This document shows, in pieces, positions 17,555-25,521 of a stretch of DNA of 35,339 bases. Every line of letters starts with the position of its first letter. The stretch's first letter is position 1. Source of the DNA: an uncultured bacterium (GTDB taxonomy: Bacteria > Cyanobacteriota > Vampirovibrionia > Gastranaerophilales > Gastranaerophilaceae); assembly GCA_946636615.1 (NCBI GenBank), contig CAMPBE010000013.1, positions 1-35,339 of the forward strand, given 5' to 3'. Made by a program: the position numbers and the translations under genes. Below the pieces are notes generated by a model that made no database searches, was not told the DNA's origin, and saw only the letters and a list, made by a program, of their open reading frames with translations.

Positions 17555-18110
17555 AAAATGGTTAAAAGAAAATTTAAATGACGAAAGGTATATTCATACT
17601 CTAGGTACTGCAGATTGTGCGAGGGAATTGGCGCACAAGTATGGCTTAGACGAGGAAAAAGCATATCTTGCAGGATTGTTGCATGACTGTGCAAAGTGCT
17701 TTTCTACTGAAAAATTGTTGCAAATAATACATGATAATTTGGATGTTGAAGAATCCGAAATGCAAAATTATAAAACTTTGCATGCTCCTGTAAGTGCGTA
17801 TATTGCGGAAAAAGAGTTTGGGGTTAAAGACACTGAAATATTATCAGCTATTAGATGGCACACTCTGGGTAAGCTTGATATGTCTGATTTTGAAAAAATT
17901 ATTTTTATAGCAGATAAAATTGAACCAAATACAAGAGATCCAGAATATTCGTCAAAAATCAGAGAATTGATGGTTGAAGATAATGGGTTGAATAAGGCGC
18001 TTTTGAGGCTTTATAAGGAAACTATAAAAAGTTTGTGCAAAAGAAATTTAAAAATTTGTCTTTTGACAATAGAAATTTACAATAAACTTCAAGATTTAGT
18101 ACAAAATTAG
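17535..18110 (+). CDS. yqeK: HD-domain hydrolase YqeK (symmetrical Ap4A hydrolase family)
   Basis: YqeK proteins are metal-dependent HD hydrolases; characterised members cleave diadenosine tetraphosphate into two ADP. The metal ligands are visible: His21, the HD pair at 50-51 (LLHDCAK), His83, His109 and Asp127 (IADKIEPNTRD). The family signature WHTLGKLDMSDFEKIIFIADKIEP is intact. I choose ATG 17535, nine bases inside the longest frame, giving 191 aa and a 20-base overlap with nadD with GAAG just upstream. The overlap implies translational coupling with NadD. Confidence 0.93.
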   Translation: MDYIKIKKWLKENLNDERYIHTLGTADCARELAHKYGLDEEKAYLAGLLHDCAKCFSTEKLLQIIHDNLDVEESEMQNYKTLHAPVSAYIAEKEFGVKDTEILSAIRWHTLGKLDMSDFEKIIFIADKIEPNTRDPEYSSKIRELMVEDNGLNKALLRLYKETIKSLCKRNLKICLLTIEIYNKLQDLVQN

Positions 18111-18152
18111 CATGTTTATGGTAAAATAATTCTGAAGTGAGGAAGTTTTATA

Positions 18153-20252
18153 ATGAACGTTTTGGAAATTAAGAACAATTTATTAAAAATATCATATGAT
18201 GTAGCAGATAATTTATCGCTCTCCGGGTTTGTGATTATTGAGGATTCAAACAGTCCATATGTTGGGCAGGTTATGAATTTGAAATCTGAAGGAGATTCAA
18301 ATTATGCAATTGTAAAATTGTTATTTACATTTAATGATGAGGGTATTTTAAAAAATTACAATGGAACAATTCCGTCAACAAATGCGACAATATCAAAACT
18401 TCCAGCTAATGAACTTTTAGATGTTATTCCTAAAGATGATCCTCTGTTTATTGGTAAGATTGCTCAGCAAGATATTCCTTTAAATGTAGATAAATCAATT
18501 TTGGATAATAATTTGTTGATTTGTTCTGATAATTTGGAAAATACGTCTGAATTGGTGAAAAATTTATCTAAACAAATTGAGGAGAAGATTGTCATAATTG
18601 ATCCTGACGGTCAATTTAATTATTCTGACAAATTTGTTCCGGGTGTTGATTTTAAAATTCCTTTAAACGTAAGCGCAATTGATTTTATTTATGAAAATGA
18701 GCTTAACGATGTTGATCCTGTAAACAAGGCTGTAATTCAAGATATTTTAATTGAAGTTCAAAATTATATTAAAACATTGCCTGAAAAATTTCTTCCTTTT
18801 GATACTTTTGTTAATGTTGTTGACTCGCAGTATCAAGAAACAAAGATTCCGGAATTAATTTTGTTAAAAAACAAGCTTTTAAAATATAAAGACATGAATG
18901 TTTTTGCTCAAGATTTGAAAGAATCATTAGGCTTTAGTATTCTTGTTGAACAAGAAGATGTTTCTGTTCTCGATTTGTCTGTAGCTGACGCAAGTTTTCA
19001 GAAAGAAATTATTAAGTACATTTATTCTGTATTGAACAATATTAATGATTCTATATATGTTTTTGTGAAGGTTAATAATGACAACATAACAAAAAGTTTG
19101 TTGAAAAAATACTTAGCAAAAGATAATGTCAGAACTATAGTTATTTGTCCTCATGAGTTAAAATACATAGAAGAAGCAAAAGAGGCTTCTCAAAACGTAA
19201 TTTTCTTTGCGCCTTTGTCTGTTTCTCATGATTTTGCAAGCTATAATACTTACTTGAACAAGTTAAATAGCGACGAGTTTGTTATTTATGGTGCTCATAC
19301 TCAAAATATTCCATTGATTGTAGAAGTAACTGAATATTCTGATGAAGTTGCAAATTATGTTCCAAATGAAAAAAATACTGATGATGATGGCGTTGAAGAT
19401 GAACACGATGAAGCAACAGCTATTTCTGATATGTCAGAATCTGACAATATATTTGCGCAACAAGATGTTGGTGAAAATAATGAGTCTGATGAAAATTCAG
19501 CGGAAGCGTATGATGAATTGTTGGCTGAGGATGCGCTTGCTCAAGAAAATGTTATAGTAGAAGATCCTGTTGATGTTAATGATTTGCAGGATGAAAATGT
19601 TGTAGAATCTGATAATGATGACAATTTCGGTTTCGCAAATGAAATTCAGCCTGTTGACAATATATTAATTTCCGAGGATGAAGAGCCTTTAGCAGAACCT
19701 CTTGAGGTGAATGATAACTATAACTCTGATACTGTTATAACAGAGCTCCCTTCAGACACACAAAATGATGATAGTATGCTTGATTCAATATCGCTTGAAT
19801 CTCAAGATGATGTGGTTGAGCAAGTAGCAAAAGATGTTGACAGAGCTTTATATGAAAAATTACCGGAAGATGATGGTGATTTTATTTCTTCTGATGCAAA
19901 TATTGTTGATGGTGATGATTTGACAGAAGACGATTTGAACATTATTGACGATTTGTCTTCTGAAGACATTACTCTTGTTGGTGGTGATGAGAATGATGTT
20001 AATTCTATTGATATAGTTTCAGAAGAAGAAGTGCCTCCGGTAGTTCCGATATATCAAGCAGACGACATTGAGGAAAAGGATGGACTAACATTTAAACCCG
20101 GTGAAAAAGTTTCTACAGCAAAATATGGCGAAGGTGTTGTTGAAAAAATGATAAAATATGGTAATAAAATGTTATGCTCAATAGATTTCCCAAATATAGG
20201 CAGAAGGCTTTTAGATCCTGCAATCACTGAAATAACAAGAATTAATGAATAA
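18153..20252 (+). CDS. HerA/FtsK-like protein with degenerate P-loop, acidic linker and C-terminal Tudor-like domain
   Basis: I propose three parts. Residues 1 to about 390 resemble HerA-type DNA-translocase ATPases: a HAS-barrel-like start (SGFVIIEDSNSPYVGQVMNL, 24-43), LFIGKIAQQDIPLNVDKSILDNNLLI (98-123), a Walker B-like IVIIDPDGQFNY (146-157), and an ending like HerA (FVIYGAHTQNIPLIVEV). Where the P-loop should be (about 121-138) the sequence is LLICSDNLENTSELVKNL, with no glycine or lysine, so ATP binding is probably lost. Residues about 400-640 are extremely rich in Asp and Glu. The last 55 residues (FKPGEKVSTAKYGEGVVEKM...) resemble the C-terminal Tudor-like domain of UvrD/PcrA helicases. 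The start is supported by GTGAGGAAG. It follows yqeK by 42 bases; a weak TAAAAT box lies between. Confidence 0.6.
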   Translation: MNVLEIKNNLLKISYDVADNLSLSGFVIIEDSNSPYVGQVMNLKSEGDSNYAIVKLLFTFNDEGILKNYNGTIPSTNATISKLPANELLDVIPKDDPLFIGKIAQQDIPLNVDKSILDNNLLICSDNLENTSELVKNLSKQIEEKIVIIDPDGQFNYSDKFVPGVDFKIPLNVSAIDFIYENELNDVDPVNKAVIQDILIEVQNYIKTLPEKFLPFDTFVNVVDSQYQETKIPELILLKNKLLKYKDMNVFAQDLKESLGFSILVEQEDVSVLDLSVADASFQKEIIKYIYSVLNNINDSIYVFVKVNNDNITKSLLKKYLAKDNVRTIVICPHELKYIEEAKEASQNVIFFAPLSVSHDFASYNTYLNKLNSDEFVIYGAHTQNIPLIVEVTEYSDEVANYVPNEKNTDDDGVEDEHDEATAISDMSESDNIFAQQDVGENNESDENSAEAYDELLAEDALAQENVIVEDPVDVNDLQDENVVESDNDDNFGFANEIQPVDNILISEDEEPLAEPLEVNDNYNSDTVITELPSDTQNDDSMLDSISLESQDDVVEQVAKDVDRALYEKLPEDDGDFISSDANIVDGDDLTEDDLNIIDDLSSEDITLVGGDENDVNSIDIVSEEEVPPVVPIYQADDIEEKDGLTFKPGEKVSTAKYGEGVVEKMIKYGNKMLCSIDFPNIGRRLLDPAITEITRINE

Positions 20253-20256
20253 AAAG

Positions 20257-20284
20257 TTTGAGAGCTTAGGCTCTCAAATTTTTT
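20257..20284. terminator. Bidirectional terminator between the HerA-like gene and aroH
   Basis: The stem TTTGAGAGC / GCTCTCAAA has a TTAG loop, six T residues on the forward side and TTTTT on the reverse. The reverse-strand aroH stop codon lies in the loop, so the end of aroH is part of the hairpin. Confidence 0.88.
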
Positions 20285-20616
20285 GCATCTCTCAGGTATA
20301 CAAACTGCGGTTTAAATGTATCTTCGCAATTTAGCACAATTAGAATTCTTAAACACATAGGCAGTGAATTTGGAACATCAAGTTCGTGAAAACACATCAT
20401 GGCGGTATCGGCTAAGCCGAAATCAAGTCTTGCAAATTTCGCAGGAAAAGCAGCATTTACATCTTTTGTTGTTGTGAAAATTATGTGTGAAATTAAATCT
20501 TTGTTGATATTGTTAATTTTAAACAGTTCTTTTAATAGCTCAATCGTAGCTTCCTTTATTGCCTGTTCACTATTGTTGTTTATAGTAATAGCGCCTCTAA
20601 TTCCTCTTGTAATCAT
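20266..20616 (-). CDS. aroH: Chorismate mutase, AroH type
   Basis: This enzyme converts chorismate to prephenate, the branch-point step to phenylalanine and tyrosine. It belongs to the small trimeric AroH class. The Bacillus subtilis catalytic residues are in register: Arg7 (RGIRGA), Cys75, Glu78 and Arg90, with the signature FPAKFARLDFG at 57-67. At 116 aa it is slightly shorter at the C-terminus than the Bacillus enzyme. Its ATG overlaps the fmt stop in an ATGA, so it is translated as the last gene of def-fmt-aroH. No other shikimate gene is nearby. Confidence 0.95.
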   Translation of the reverse strand: MITRGIRGAITINNNSEQAIKEATIELLKELFKINNINKDLISHIIFTTTKDVNAAFPAKFARLDFGLADTAMMCFHELDVPNSLPMCLRILIVLNCEDTFKPQFVYLRDAKNLRA

Positions 20617-21524
20617 TTTTTTAACCCGTTAGCCCAATCTCTTGCAAGCATTTCACCTTTTCCTTCAGGTTTTACTTTAACAAGCAATAAGCAATCTTTA
20701 CCACATCCGACCTCAATGCCATCTTTTGTAACTCCTACAAATTCTCCACATTTACCTTCTTTGTTAAGTACTCTGGTTTCCAGAACTTTTATTATTTTAT
20801 CATTATGTATAAAATATGCGGATGGGAATTTGCATATTCCTCTCACAAGGTTATGAATTTCTTGTGCAGGTTTTGACCAATTTATAAGAGTTTCTTCTTT
20901 TGTTAATTTGTTAGCCATACATACGCCGGTTTCCGCTTGTTTTTCCGGAGTCAGGCTGCCGTTCACAATTCCTATTAATGTTTCTTCGATTAATTTTGGA
21001 GAATCTGCGCTTATTTTTTCATACAAATCAACACAAGTCATATTGTCATGAATATCAATAATTTGTCTTTTACAAACGTCACCACAATCCAATCCGAGTT
21101 CGGTAATCATTGTGCAAATGCCTGTTTGTTTATCTCCGTTAATTATAGCTCTTTGAATAGGGTTTGCTCCTCTGTATTTAGGTAAAAGTGATGCATGCAG
21201 ATTTATTGTTTCATATTTTGGAATATCTAAAACTTCTTGCGATAATATTTGACCGAATGCAAATGTTACGAAAAAATCAGGGTTTAATTTCTTTAATTCT
21301 GCTATAATTTCAGGCTCTTTTCTGATAGATTTTGGCTGAAGTACAGGTAAATTTTTTGACAAAGCAAATTCTTTAATCGGAGACATAGAAATTTTATGCC
21401 CTCTGCCAGCAGGTTTATCTGGCTGTGTCACAACTGCGAGTACATTAATTTTATCTGATTTATATAAGTACTCTAACGAATTCAATGCTATATAAGGTGT
21501 GCCAAAAAATACAATATTTATCAC
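20613..21524 (-). CDS. fmt: Methionyl-tRNA formyltransferase
   Basis: Fmt formylates initiator Met-tRNA using 10-formyltetrahydrofolate. The N-terminal fold shows VFFGTPYIALNSLEYL; the catalytic segment is INLHASLLPKYRGANPIQRAI at about 107-127, with Asn108 and His110; and the catalytic aspartate is in LGLDCGDV. Length (303 aa) is normal. The start codon is GTG, overlapping the def stop as GTGA, a four-base overlap that couples translation. Def-Fmt pairing is common because Def removes the formyl group that Fmt adds. Confidence 0.95.
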   Translation of the reverse strand: MINIVFFGTPYIALNSLEYLYKSDKINVLAVVTQPDKPAGRGHKISMSPIKEFALSKNLPVLQPKSIRKEPEIIAELKKLNPDFFVTFAFGQILSQEVLDIPKYETINLHASLLPKYRGANPIQRAIINGDKQTGICTMITELGLDCGDVCKRQIIDIHDNMTCVDLYEKISADSPKLIEETLIGIVNGSLTPEKQAETGVCMANKLTKEETLINWSKPAQEIHNLVRGICKFPSAYFIHNDKIIKVLETRVLNKEGKCGEFVGVTKDGIEVGCGKDCLLLVKVKPEGKGEMLARDWANGLKK

Positions 21525-22081
21525 TTTTTTAGTTCCTCATCAAGCGCTGAGTCATCGGCAAGCATATCAGGGTCTACAGGTGGAAGATTATGTTTTGCCA
21601 AAATTTCATCGGTTTCAAACCTGTTTACGCAGTGGTCAATGAATAAAATACCGTCTAAGTGATCGTTTTCATGCTGAATTGCTCTGGCTAAAAGCTCGCC
21701 ATCTTTAGCTTCAAGTACAAAAGGCCTTCCGTGACGGTCTAAAGCTTTTACCATAACATTTGCGTATCGTTTAACATCAGTATATGCTTCAGGAAAACTT
21801 ATGCAACCCTCTTGCGCAATTATTGCACCCGATTTTTTTATGATTTTAGGGTTTATAAATACAATTGGATTTAGTGGTTCATCATTTTTTGAACAATCTA
21901 CAACAAAAACTCTGTAGTTAACTCCAATTTGCGGAGCAGCCATCCCCACACCATTTTTTGCGTACATTGTGTCTAACAAATCTTGTACTAATTCTTGAAT
22001 TTTTCTTGAAACTTTATGTACTTCTTTTGACGGTTCTCTGAGTGTTTTCTCGCCGTACTGTAATACTCTTTTTACTGCCAT
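21521..22081 (-). CDS. def: Peptide deformylase
   Basis: Def removes the N-formyl group from nascent proteins using a metal bound by one cysteine and two histidines. All three motifs are present: GVGMAAPQIGV (44-54), EGCIS (91-95, ligand Cys93) and QHENDHLDG (136-144, HExxH). The C-terminus carries an acidic tail of about 30 residues past the core. The start is supported by TAGGAGAGATT. It heads the def-fmt-aroH operon, with a clear promoter 19 bases upstream. Confidence 0.96.
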   Translation of the reverse strand: MAVKRVLQYGEKTLREPSKEVHKVSRKIQELVQDLLDTMYAKNGVGMAAPQIGVNYRVFVVDCSKNDEPLNPIVFINPKIIKKSGAIIAQEGCISFPEAYTDVKRYANVMVKALDRHGRPFVLEAKDGELLARAIQHENDHLDGILFIDHCVNRFETDEILAKHNLPPVDPDMLADDSALDEELKK

Positions 22082-22099
22082 AATCTCTCCTATATTGAA

Positions 22100-22128
22100 A
22101 TTATAAACTAATAATGCTTATATTACAA
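22100..22128 (-). promoter_or_regulatory. Promoter of the def-fmt-aroH operon
   Basis: On the reverse strand TTGTAA (22128-22123), a 17-base spacer and TATAAT (22105-22100) form a near-consensus promoter immediately after the queE stop. The predicted start near 22093 gives a leader of about 12 bases that still includes the ribosome binding site. Confidence 0.75.
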
Positions 22129-22129
22129 G

Positions 22130-22846
22130 TTATTGTACATTTAAAAACTTATGCACTTGAGGAATCAATCTGACGTCTGAACAGTTCATTAAAAACTTAT
22201 CAAATATTTCTTGGCATTTATCAGGGCTTGAAGTGAAGTTATTGCCGTTCATTTCCGGTTGTAAGATTAATGGAATTTTGTGTTTCATCGCTAATTCGCA
22301 GCAAATGTCAATTTCATCCTGAACAATTTTATCGTTAAAAACGATTTTTGCGAATGTTTCTAAGCCTTTACAAGCTTCAAAAAATTTATCGTGTAAAATG
22401 TATGTGTTTTTTATCCCTGTTGCGCTTTCAAGTTTTATATCCGCAGAAATTATATCTATATAAGGTTTAACCTCTAACAAATTTTTATAAAGCGTTGCAT
22501 TGGTTTCAAGATAAATTTTTCTTTTTACTTTTGGTAAAAATTCTTTTAAAAAATCGGCGTATAAGAGAGGTTCACCGCCGGTTAGAGAAACCGAATGAAT
22601 ATCATTAAACTTATTGACTTCATTTGCAAGTTCAAAAGGGTCGTATTCTTTGTAATTATTGATTGCAGAATAATCTGTATCGCAGTAATTGCAATTTAAA
22701 TTGCATCCGCAAAAACGTATAAACAACTGTTTATAACCAATATATGGACCTTCGCCTTGGATAGATGCAAATATTTCTTTTATTTTGGCTTTTTTGCTTA
22801 ATTGACAATTCTGAACTTGATTTGGAATCTCATTATTATTACTCAT
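22130..22846 (-). CDS. queE: 7-carboxy-7-deazaguanine synthase (radical SAM)
   Basis: QueE is a radical-SAM enzyme that contracts the carboxy-tetrahydropterin ring on the way to queuosine-modified tRNA. The N-terminus has ASIQGEGPYIGYKQLFIRFCGCNLNC. The [4Fe-4S] cysteines are Cys48, Cys52 and Cys55 (CxxxCxxC), and SLTGGEPLLY is the SAM-binding GGE motif. Length (238 aa) is normal. The start overlaps the dnaJ-like stop by eight bases, with GAGAG upstream, so the two are co-transcribed. No other queuosine gene is in the window. A 20-residue N-terminal extension precedes the core. Confidence 0.93.
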   Translation of the reverse strand: MSNNNEIPNQVQNCQLSKKAKIKEIFASIQGEGPYIGYKQLFIRFCGCNLNCNYCDTDYSAINNYKEYDPFELANEVNKFNDIHSVSLTGGEPLLYADFLKEFLPKVKRKIYLETNATLYKNLLEVKPYIDIISADIKLESATGIKNTYILHDKFFEACKGLETFAKIVFNDKIVQDEIDICCELAMKHKIPLILQPEMNGNNFTSSPDKCQEIFDKFLMNCSDVRLIPQVHKFLNVQ

Positions 22847-23843
22847 TAAATATATTCTCTCTTATATCTTTTGATGACATTTTCTTTAATTTTTCATAAA
22901 GTTTAATCTCATCATCTGACAAAGATGAAGAAAATTCAATATTTACAATGACAATAATATCTCCAATTTTTCCGTTTTTCTTAATTCCCTGACCTGATAT
23001 TCTGAATTTTTGACCTGAATTAGTTTTGGGCGGAATTTTTAGAGAAATATTTCCATTATGTGTCGGTATGTTGATATTTGTCCCTAATGCGGCTTCATAT
23101 GGGGTAATTGGAAGCTTGTATATTAAATCATTATTTTCATAATTTAAATGAGAATTTTTTTGAATATTCACAATTACATATAGGTCCCCATTTTTCCCTC
23201 CGTTTTTGCCTCTATTGCCTTCTTTTGCAATTCTGAGCTTTGTGCCGTTTTTTACCCCTGCCGGAATTTTTAATGTTATTTTTTTTAGTTCGCTTTTTTC
23301 GCCTGTGCCATTACATAAGTCACACTCTATGCCGTTAATAAATTTTCTGCCTTTGCAATGAGGACAAGTTTGTGCGTGTAGAATATTTATTATTTTACTT
23401 GTGCCCTCTATTGCTTCTTGCATTGTTATTAAGACTTCTTCTGTTATATCTTCTCCGTTTTGTGCCGTTTCTTTTTTATTGTTGTTTTTACCGAAACCTT
23501 TTAAGATATCATTCAGATTTTTATGTATATCAGGTTTTTTTGTTTTATTTTTAGATTCTTCAGAAGGTTTAGTTTTAACGTATTCTTCTTTTGCTTTTTG
23601 TGAAGATGTGTATTGTTTTTCTTCTTTTTTTTGTGTTTTGAAAAATCCGTTTATCGTGTCATAATGAAGTTTCTTTTTGTGATCTGATAATATTTCGTAT
23701 GCTTCTGTAATATCTTTAAATTTAGCTGCTCCTTCAGAATTTACATCAGGATGGTATTTTCTCGCAAGCGAACGATATGCCGATTTTATTTCTTCAGCAG
23801 TGCTGTCGGGTGTAACTCCTAAAATAGAATATAAGTTCTTCAT
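22839..23843 (-). CDS. DnaJ-family co-chaperone with a half zinc finger
   Basis: An N-terminal J domain (1-65) has the HPD motif at 31-33, so it should stimulate an Hsp70. Instead of the Gly/Phe linker there is a Lys/Glu/Ser/Asn-rich stretch (70-130). The zinc finger has only two cysteine pairs, CPHC (160-163) and CDLC (174-177), where a full DnaJ has four CxxCxGxG repeats. The two beta-rich substrate domains follow (LKIPAGVKNGTKLRI; LKIPPKTNSGQKFRISGQG). At 334 aa it is shorter than DnaJ (about 375). It may be a specialised DnaJ; the main dnaJ may lie elsewhere. No Shine-Dalgarno sequence precedes the ATG; a promoter lies just upstream. Confidence 0.88.
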   Translation of the reverse strand: MKNLYSILGVTPDSTAEEIKSAYRSLARKYHPDVNSEGAAKFKDITEAYEILSDHKKKLHYDTINGFFKTQKKEEKQYTSSQKAKEEYVKTKPSEESKNKTKKPDIHKNLNDILKGFGKNNNKKETAQNGEDITEEVLITMQEAIEGTSKIINILHAQTCPHCKGRKFINGIECDLCNGTGEKSELKKITLKIPAGVKNGTKLRIAKEGNRGKNGGKNGDLYVIVNIQKNSHLNYENNDLIYKLPITPYEAALGTNINIPTHNGNISLKIPPKTNSGQKFRISGQGIKKNGKIGDIIVIVNIEFSSSLSDDEIKLYEKLKKMSSKDIRENIFNE

Positions 23844-23851
23844 ACTATTTA

Positions 23852-23879
23852 TTTATAATGAAACCTTAAAATTTTTCAA
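23852..23879 (-). promoter_or_regulatory. Probable promoter of dnaJ-like/queE
   Basis: On the reverse strand TTGAAA (23879-23874), a 16-base spacer and TATAAA (23857-23852) end eight bases before the DnaJ ATG. The message would have a leader of about 0-2 bases, in agreement with the missing ribosome binding site. Confidence 0.5.
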
Positions 23880-25113
23880 CCTGCTCGCATATATCTTTGC
23901 GATATTTTATTCCTTCAAATTTAATCATTGATAAATCTTCGTAAAGCGATTTGCGAGCTCTGGATAATGTGTTAGCTGTGTTTGTTAATATGAAATTTTT
24001 ACCTTTTACTGTTTCATATTCAAAATAATTATTTTTATTAATTGCGAAAGGTGTAATTTCACTATCAACAAAATCTAATCCTTCAATAGTTTTACCTACA
24101 GTTCTTGATGATACAAGGCAAGCTACTGAAGCACCATCTGTTAACGAAATAGAGCTGTAATCTTCGAAAGTTCCGTCAAGGCAAGCACCAAATAAGTTTA
24201 GTAAATTTTCATCAACAATGCTTAATACTGCTTGAGCATCGTGATCTGAAAGAAATGATTTAAAACATAATGTGACTACCTGTCCATTATCCGTCAAAAC
24301 ACATTCAACTCCAAGAATTCCTGTATACGGCGTTTCTTTTTTTTGTAGCTGCTCTAAAACAGGATAAATTACTTTTTTCATTATACTGTTTTCAATATCT
24401 TTTGATATTTTGTAATCTGGAGTATAAGCACCTGTTCCGGCTGTTAAGATGCCTCCATCTCCATCTTCCATAAATTTGTAATTGGCAACAGCAGCTAGAG
24501 GAATTGCATGGTATCCGTCAGTTACTACATAAAAAGTAAATTCATGTCCATAGACGTAGTCTTCAAATACAACTTTATCTTCATTTTTTGTAAATAAATC
24601 TTCTACAAAAGTTTTTGCAGTAGAAAAAGTTGTGCATACAAGTCTGTCGCCTGATTCAAAAGAATTGTCCGCATGAATTACCTGTGGCATTGGTGCGTTT
24701 TTTAAATAGTCAATTGCCATAGATAGTTTGTCATACACTCCAAAATGAGGAGTTGTTATTCTTGCTTTATACAAAAATTTTTTAGCAACAGAGCGGGAAG
24801 TCGCAATTTCTGAGCTCTGAGCACTTGGTGCAAAAATCTGTTGACCATTATTTTGAAATAATGTTGCAATATCCATTTTTATTGATTTTTCTGATGTTGC
24901 AATAGTTAAATCAACGGCATTTTCCAAGGCGTATTCAAGAAGGCTGTTTATATTATCTTCCCTAATATCTGCGCATTTCGCAATTTCAGCTATTCTTTGA
25001 TTCCCCGGCGCAACTACAACTTCACAGTTTTTATACTCTTGTAATTTCTTTGCAAGTGCATATTCTTTTGCGGATGCACCAATGATTAACACTTTTTTAT
25101 TTTCCAAAACCAT
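23866..25113 (-). CDS. Divergent PurD-like ATP-grasp protein (glycinamide ribonucleotide synthetase homologue)
   Basis: The overall plan follows PurD: VLIIGASAKEYALAKKL (8-24) for the N-domain, VVVAPGNQRIAEIA, VDLTIATSEKSI, a central ATP-grasp domain with DGDGGILTAGTGAYTPDY (217-234), and a C-terminal domain. Key positions are altered. The IKADGLAAGKGV ATP-binding loop is HADNSFESGDRLV (147-159), losing the lysine. EFNxRFGDPExQ, which supplies Mg ligands, is CFKSFLSDHDAQ (283-294). Catalysis as GAR synthetase is therefore doubtful; it may be an inactive or repurposed paralogue. Length (415 aa) is normal. No ribosome binding site precedes ATG 25113; TATAAT (25125-25120) ends six bases upstream, suggesting a leaderless message. 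Confidence 0.75.
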   Translation of the reverse strand: MVLENKKVLIIGASAKEYALAKKLQEYKNCEVVVAPGNQRIAEIAKCADIREDNINSLLEYALENAVDLTIATSEKSIKMDIATLFQNNGQQIFAPSAQSSEIATSRSVAKKFLYKARITTPHFGVYDKLSMAIDYLKNAPMPQVIHADNSFESGDRLVCTTFSTAKTFVEDLFTKNEDKVVFEDYVYGHEFTFYVVTDGYHAIPLAAVANYKFMEDGDGGILTAGTGAYTPDYKISKDIENSIMKKVIYPVLEQLQKKETPYTGILGVECVLTDNGQVVTLCFKSFLSDHDAQAVLSIVDENLLNLFGACLDGTFEDYSSISLTDGASVACLVSSRTVGKTIEGLDFVDSEITPFAINKNNYFEYETVKGKNFILTNTANTLSRARKSLYEDLSMIKFEGIKYRKDICEQVEKF

Positions 25114-25241
25114 AAATTAATTATACGACAAAAAACTAATCTAAACATATGAATTTGTAAAGAAATTTTAAAATTTTAAACAAAAGTATGTTAAAATGAT
25201 GACAAACAAATTTAAATTATTAAATCTATATTGAGGTAGAT

Positions 25242-25469
25242 ATGGCAGGTATTGTAAATTTATTATCGCAAATGTTTGTTCCGCAGACTTCCCAGGCAGT
25301 AGTGCCGGTAAGAAGTTCTAATCCGTATAGTAATAACCCCTTTGTTAGTTATAATGGAAATACTTTGAATACTTATGGTAAAAATGCTCCTGTTAGAGGT
25401 GGGTATTTTGCAGGTTATTACAACGGAAAACAAAATATTGTAGGTAGACGGTTATTTATAGAAGTTTAG
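25242..25469 (+). CDS. Small Asn/Gly/Tyr-rich protein (75 aa), function unknown
   Basis: The frame starts at ATG with TTGAGGTAGAT upstream. The protein opens with a short hydrophobic stretch (MAGIVNLLSQMFV), then is rich in Asn, Ser, Tyr and Gly (SSNPYSNNPFVSYNGNT), and ends RRLFIEV. It has no cysteine, no clear signal peptide and no domain I recognise. A TAAAAT box and a partial HLR1-like sequence (25154-25171) lie upstream. The prepilin genes follow, but a strong promoter seven bases after its stop suggests separate control. It may be a small structural or surface protein; that is a guess from composition. Confidence 0.65.
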   Translation: MAGIVNLLSQMFVPQTSQAVVPVRSSNPYSNNPFVSYNGNTLNTYGKNAPVRGGYFAGYYNGKQNIVGRRLFIEV

Positions 25470-25475
25470 AGCCAA

Positions 25476-25504
25476 TTGACATTAGTGCCAAATAATGTTA
25501 TCAT
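25476..25504 (+). promoter_or_regulatory. Promoter of the prepilin-cutA operon
   Basis: A perfect TTGACA -35 box (25476-25481), a 17-base spacer and TATCAT (25499-25504) form a strong sigma-70-type promoter. The predicted start near 25511 leaves the AAGGGAG ribosome binding site at the very 5' end of the message. Confidence 0.8.
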
Positions 25505-25521
25505 GTGATAAAGGGAGTCGA

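Noticed and set aside
25154-25171. Fourth HLR1 box upstream of the 75-aa gene
   Set aside because: Only one half (TTTGTAAA) fits; the second half is AATTTTAA and lacks the central G.
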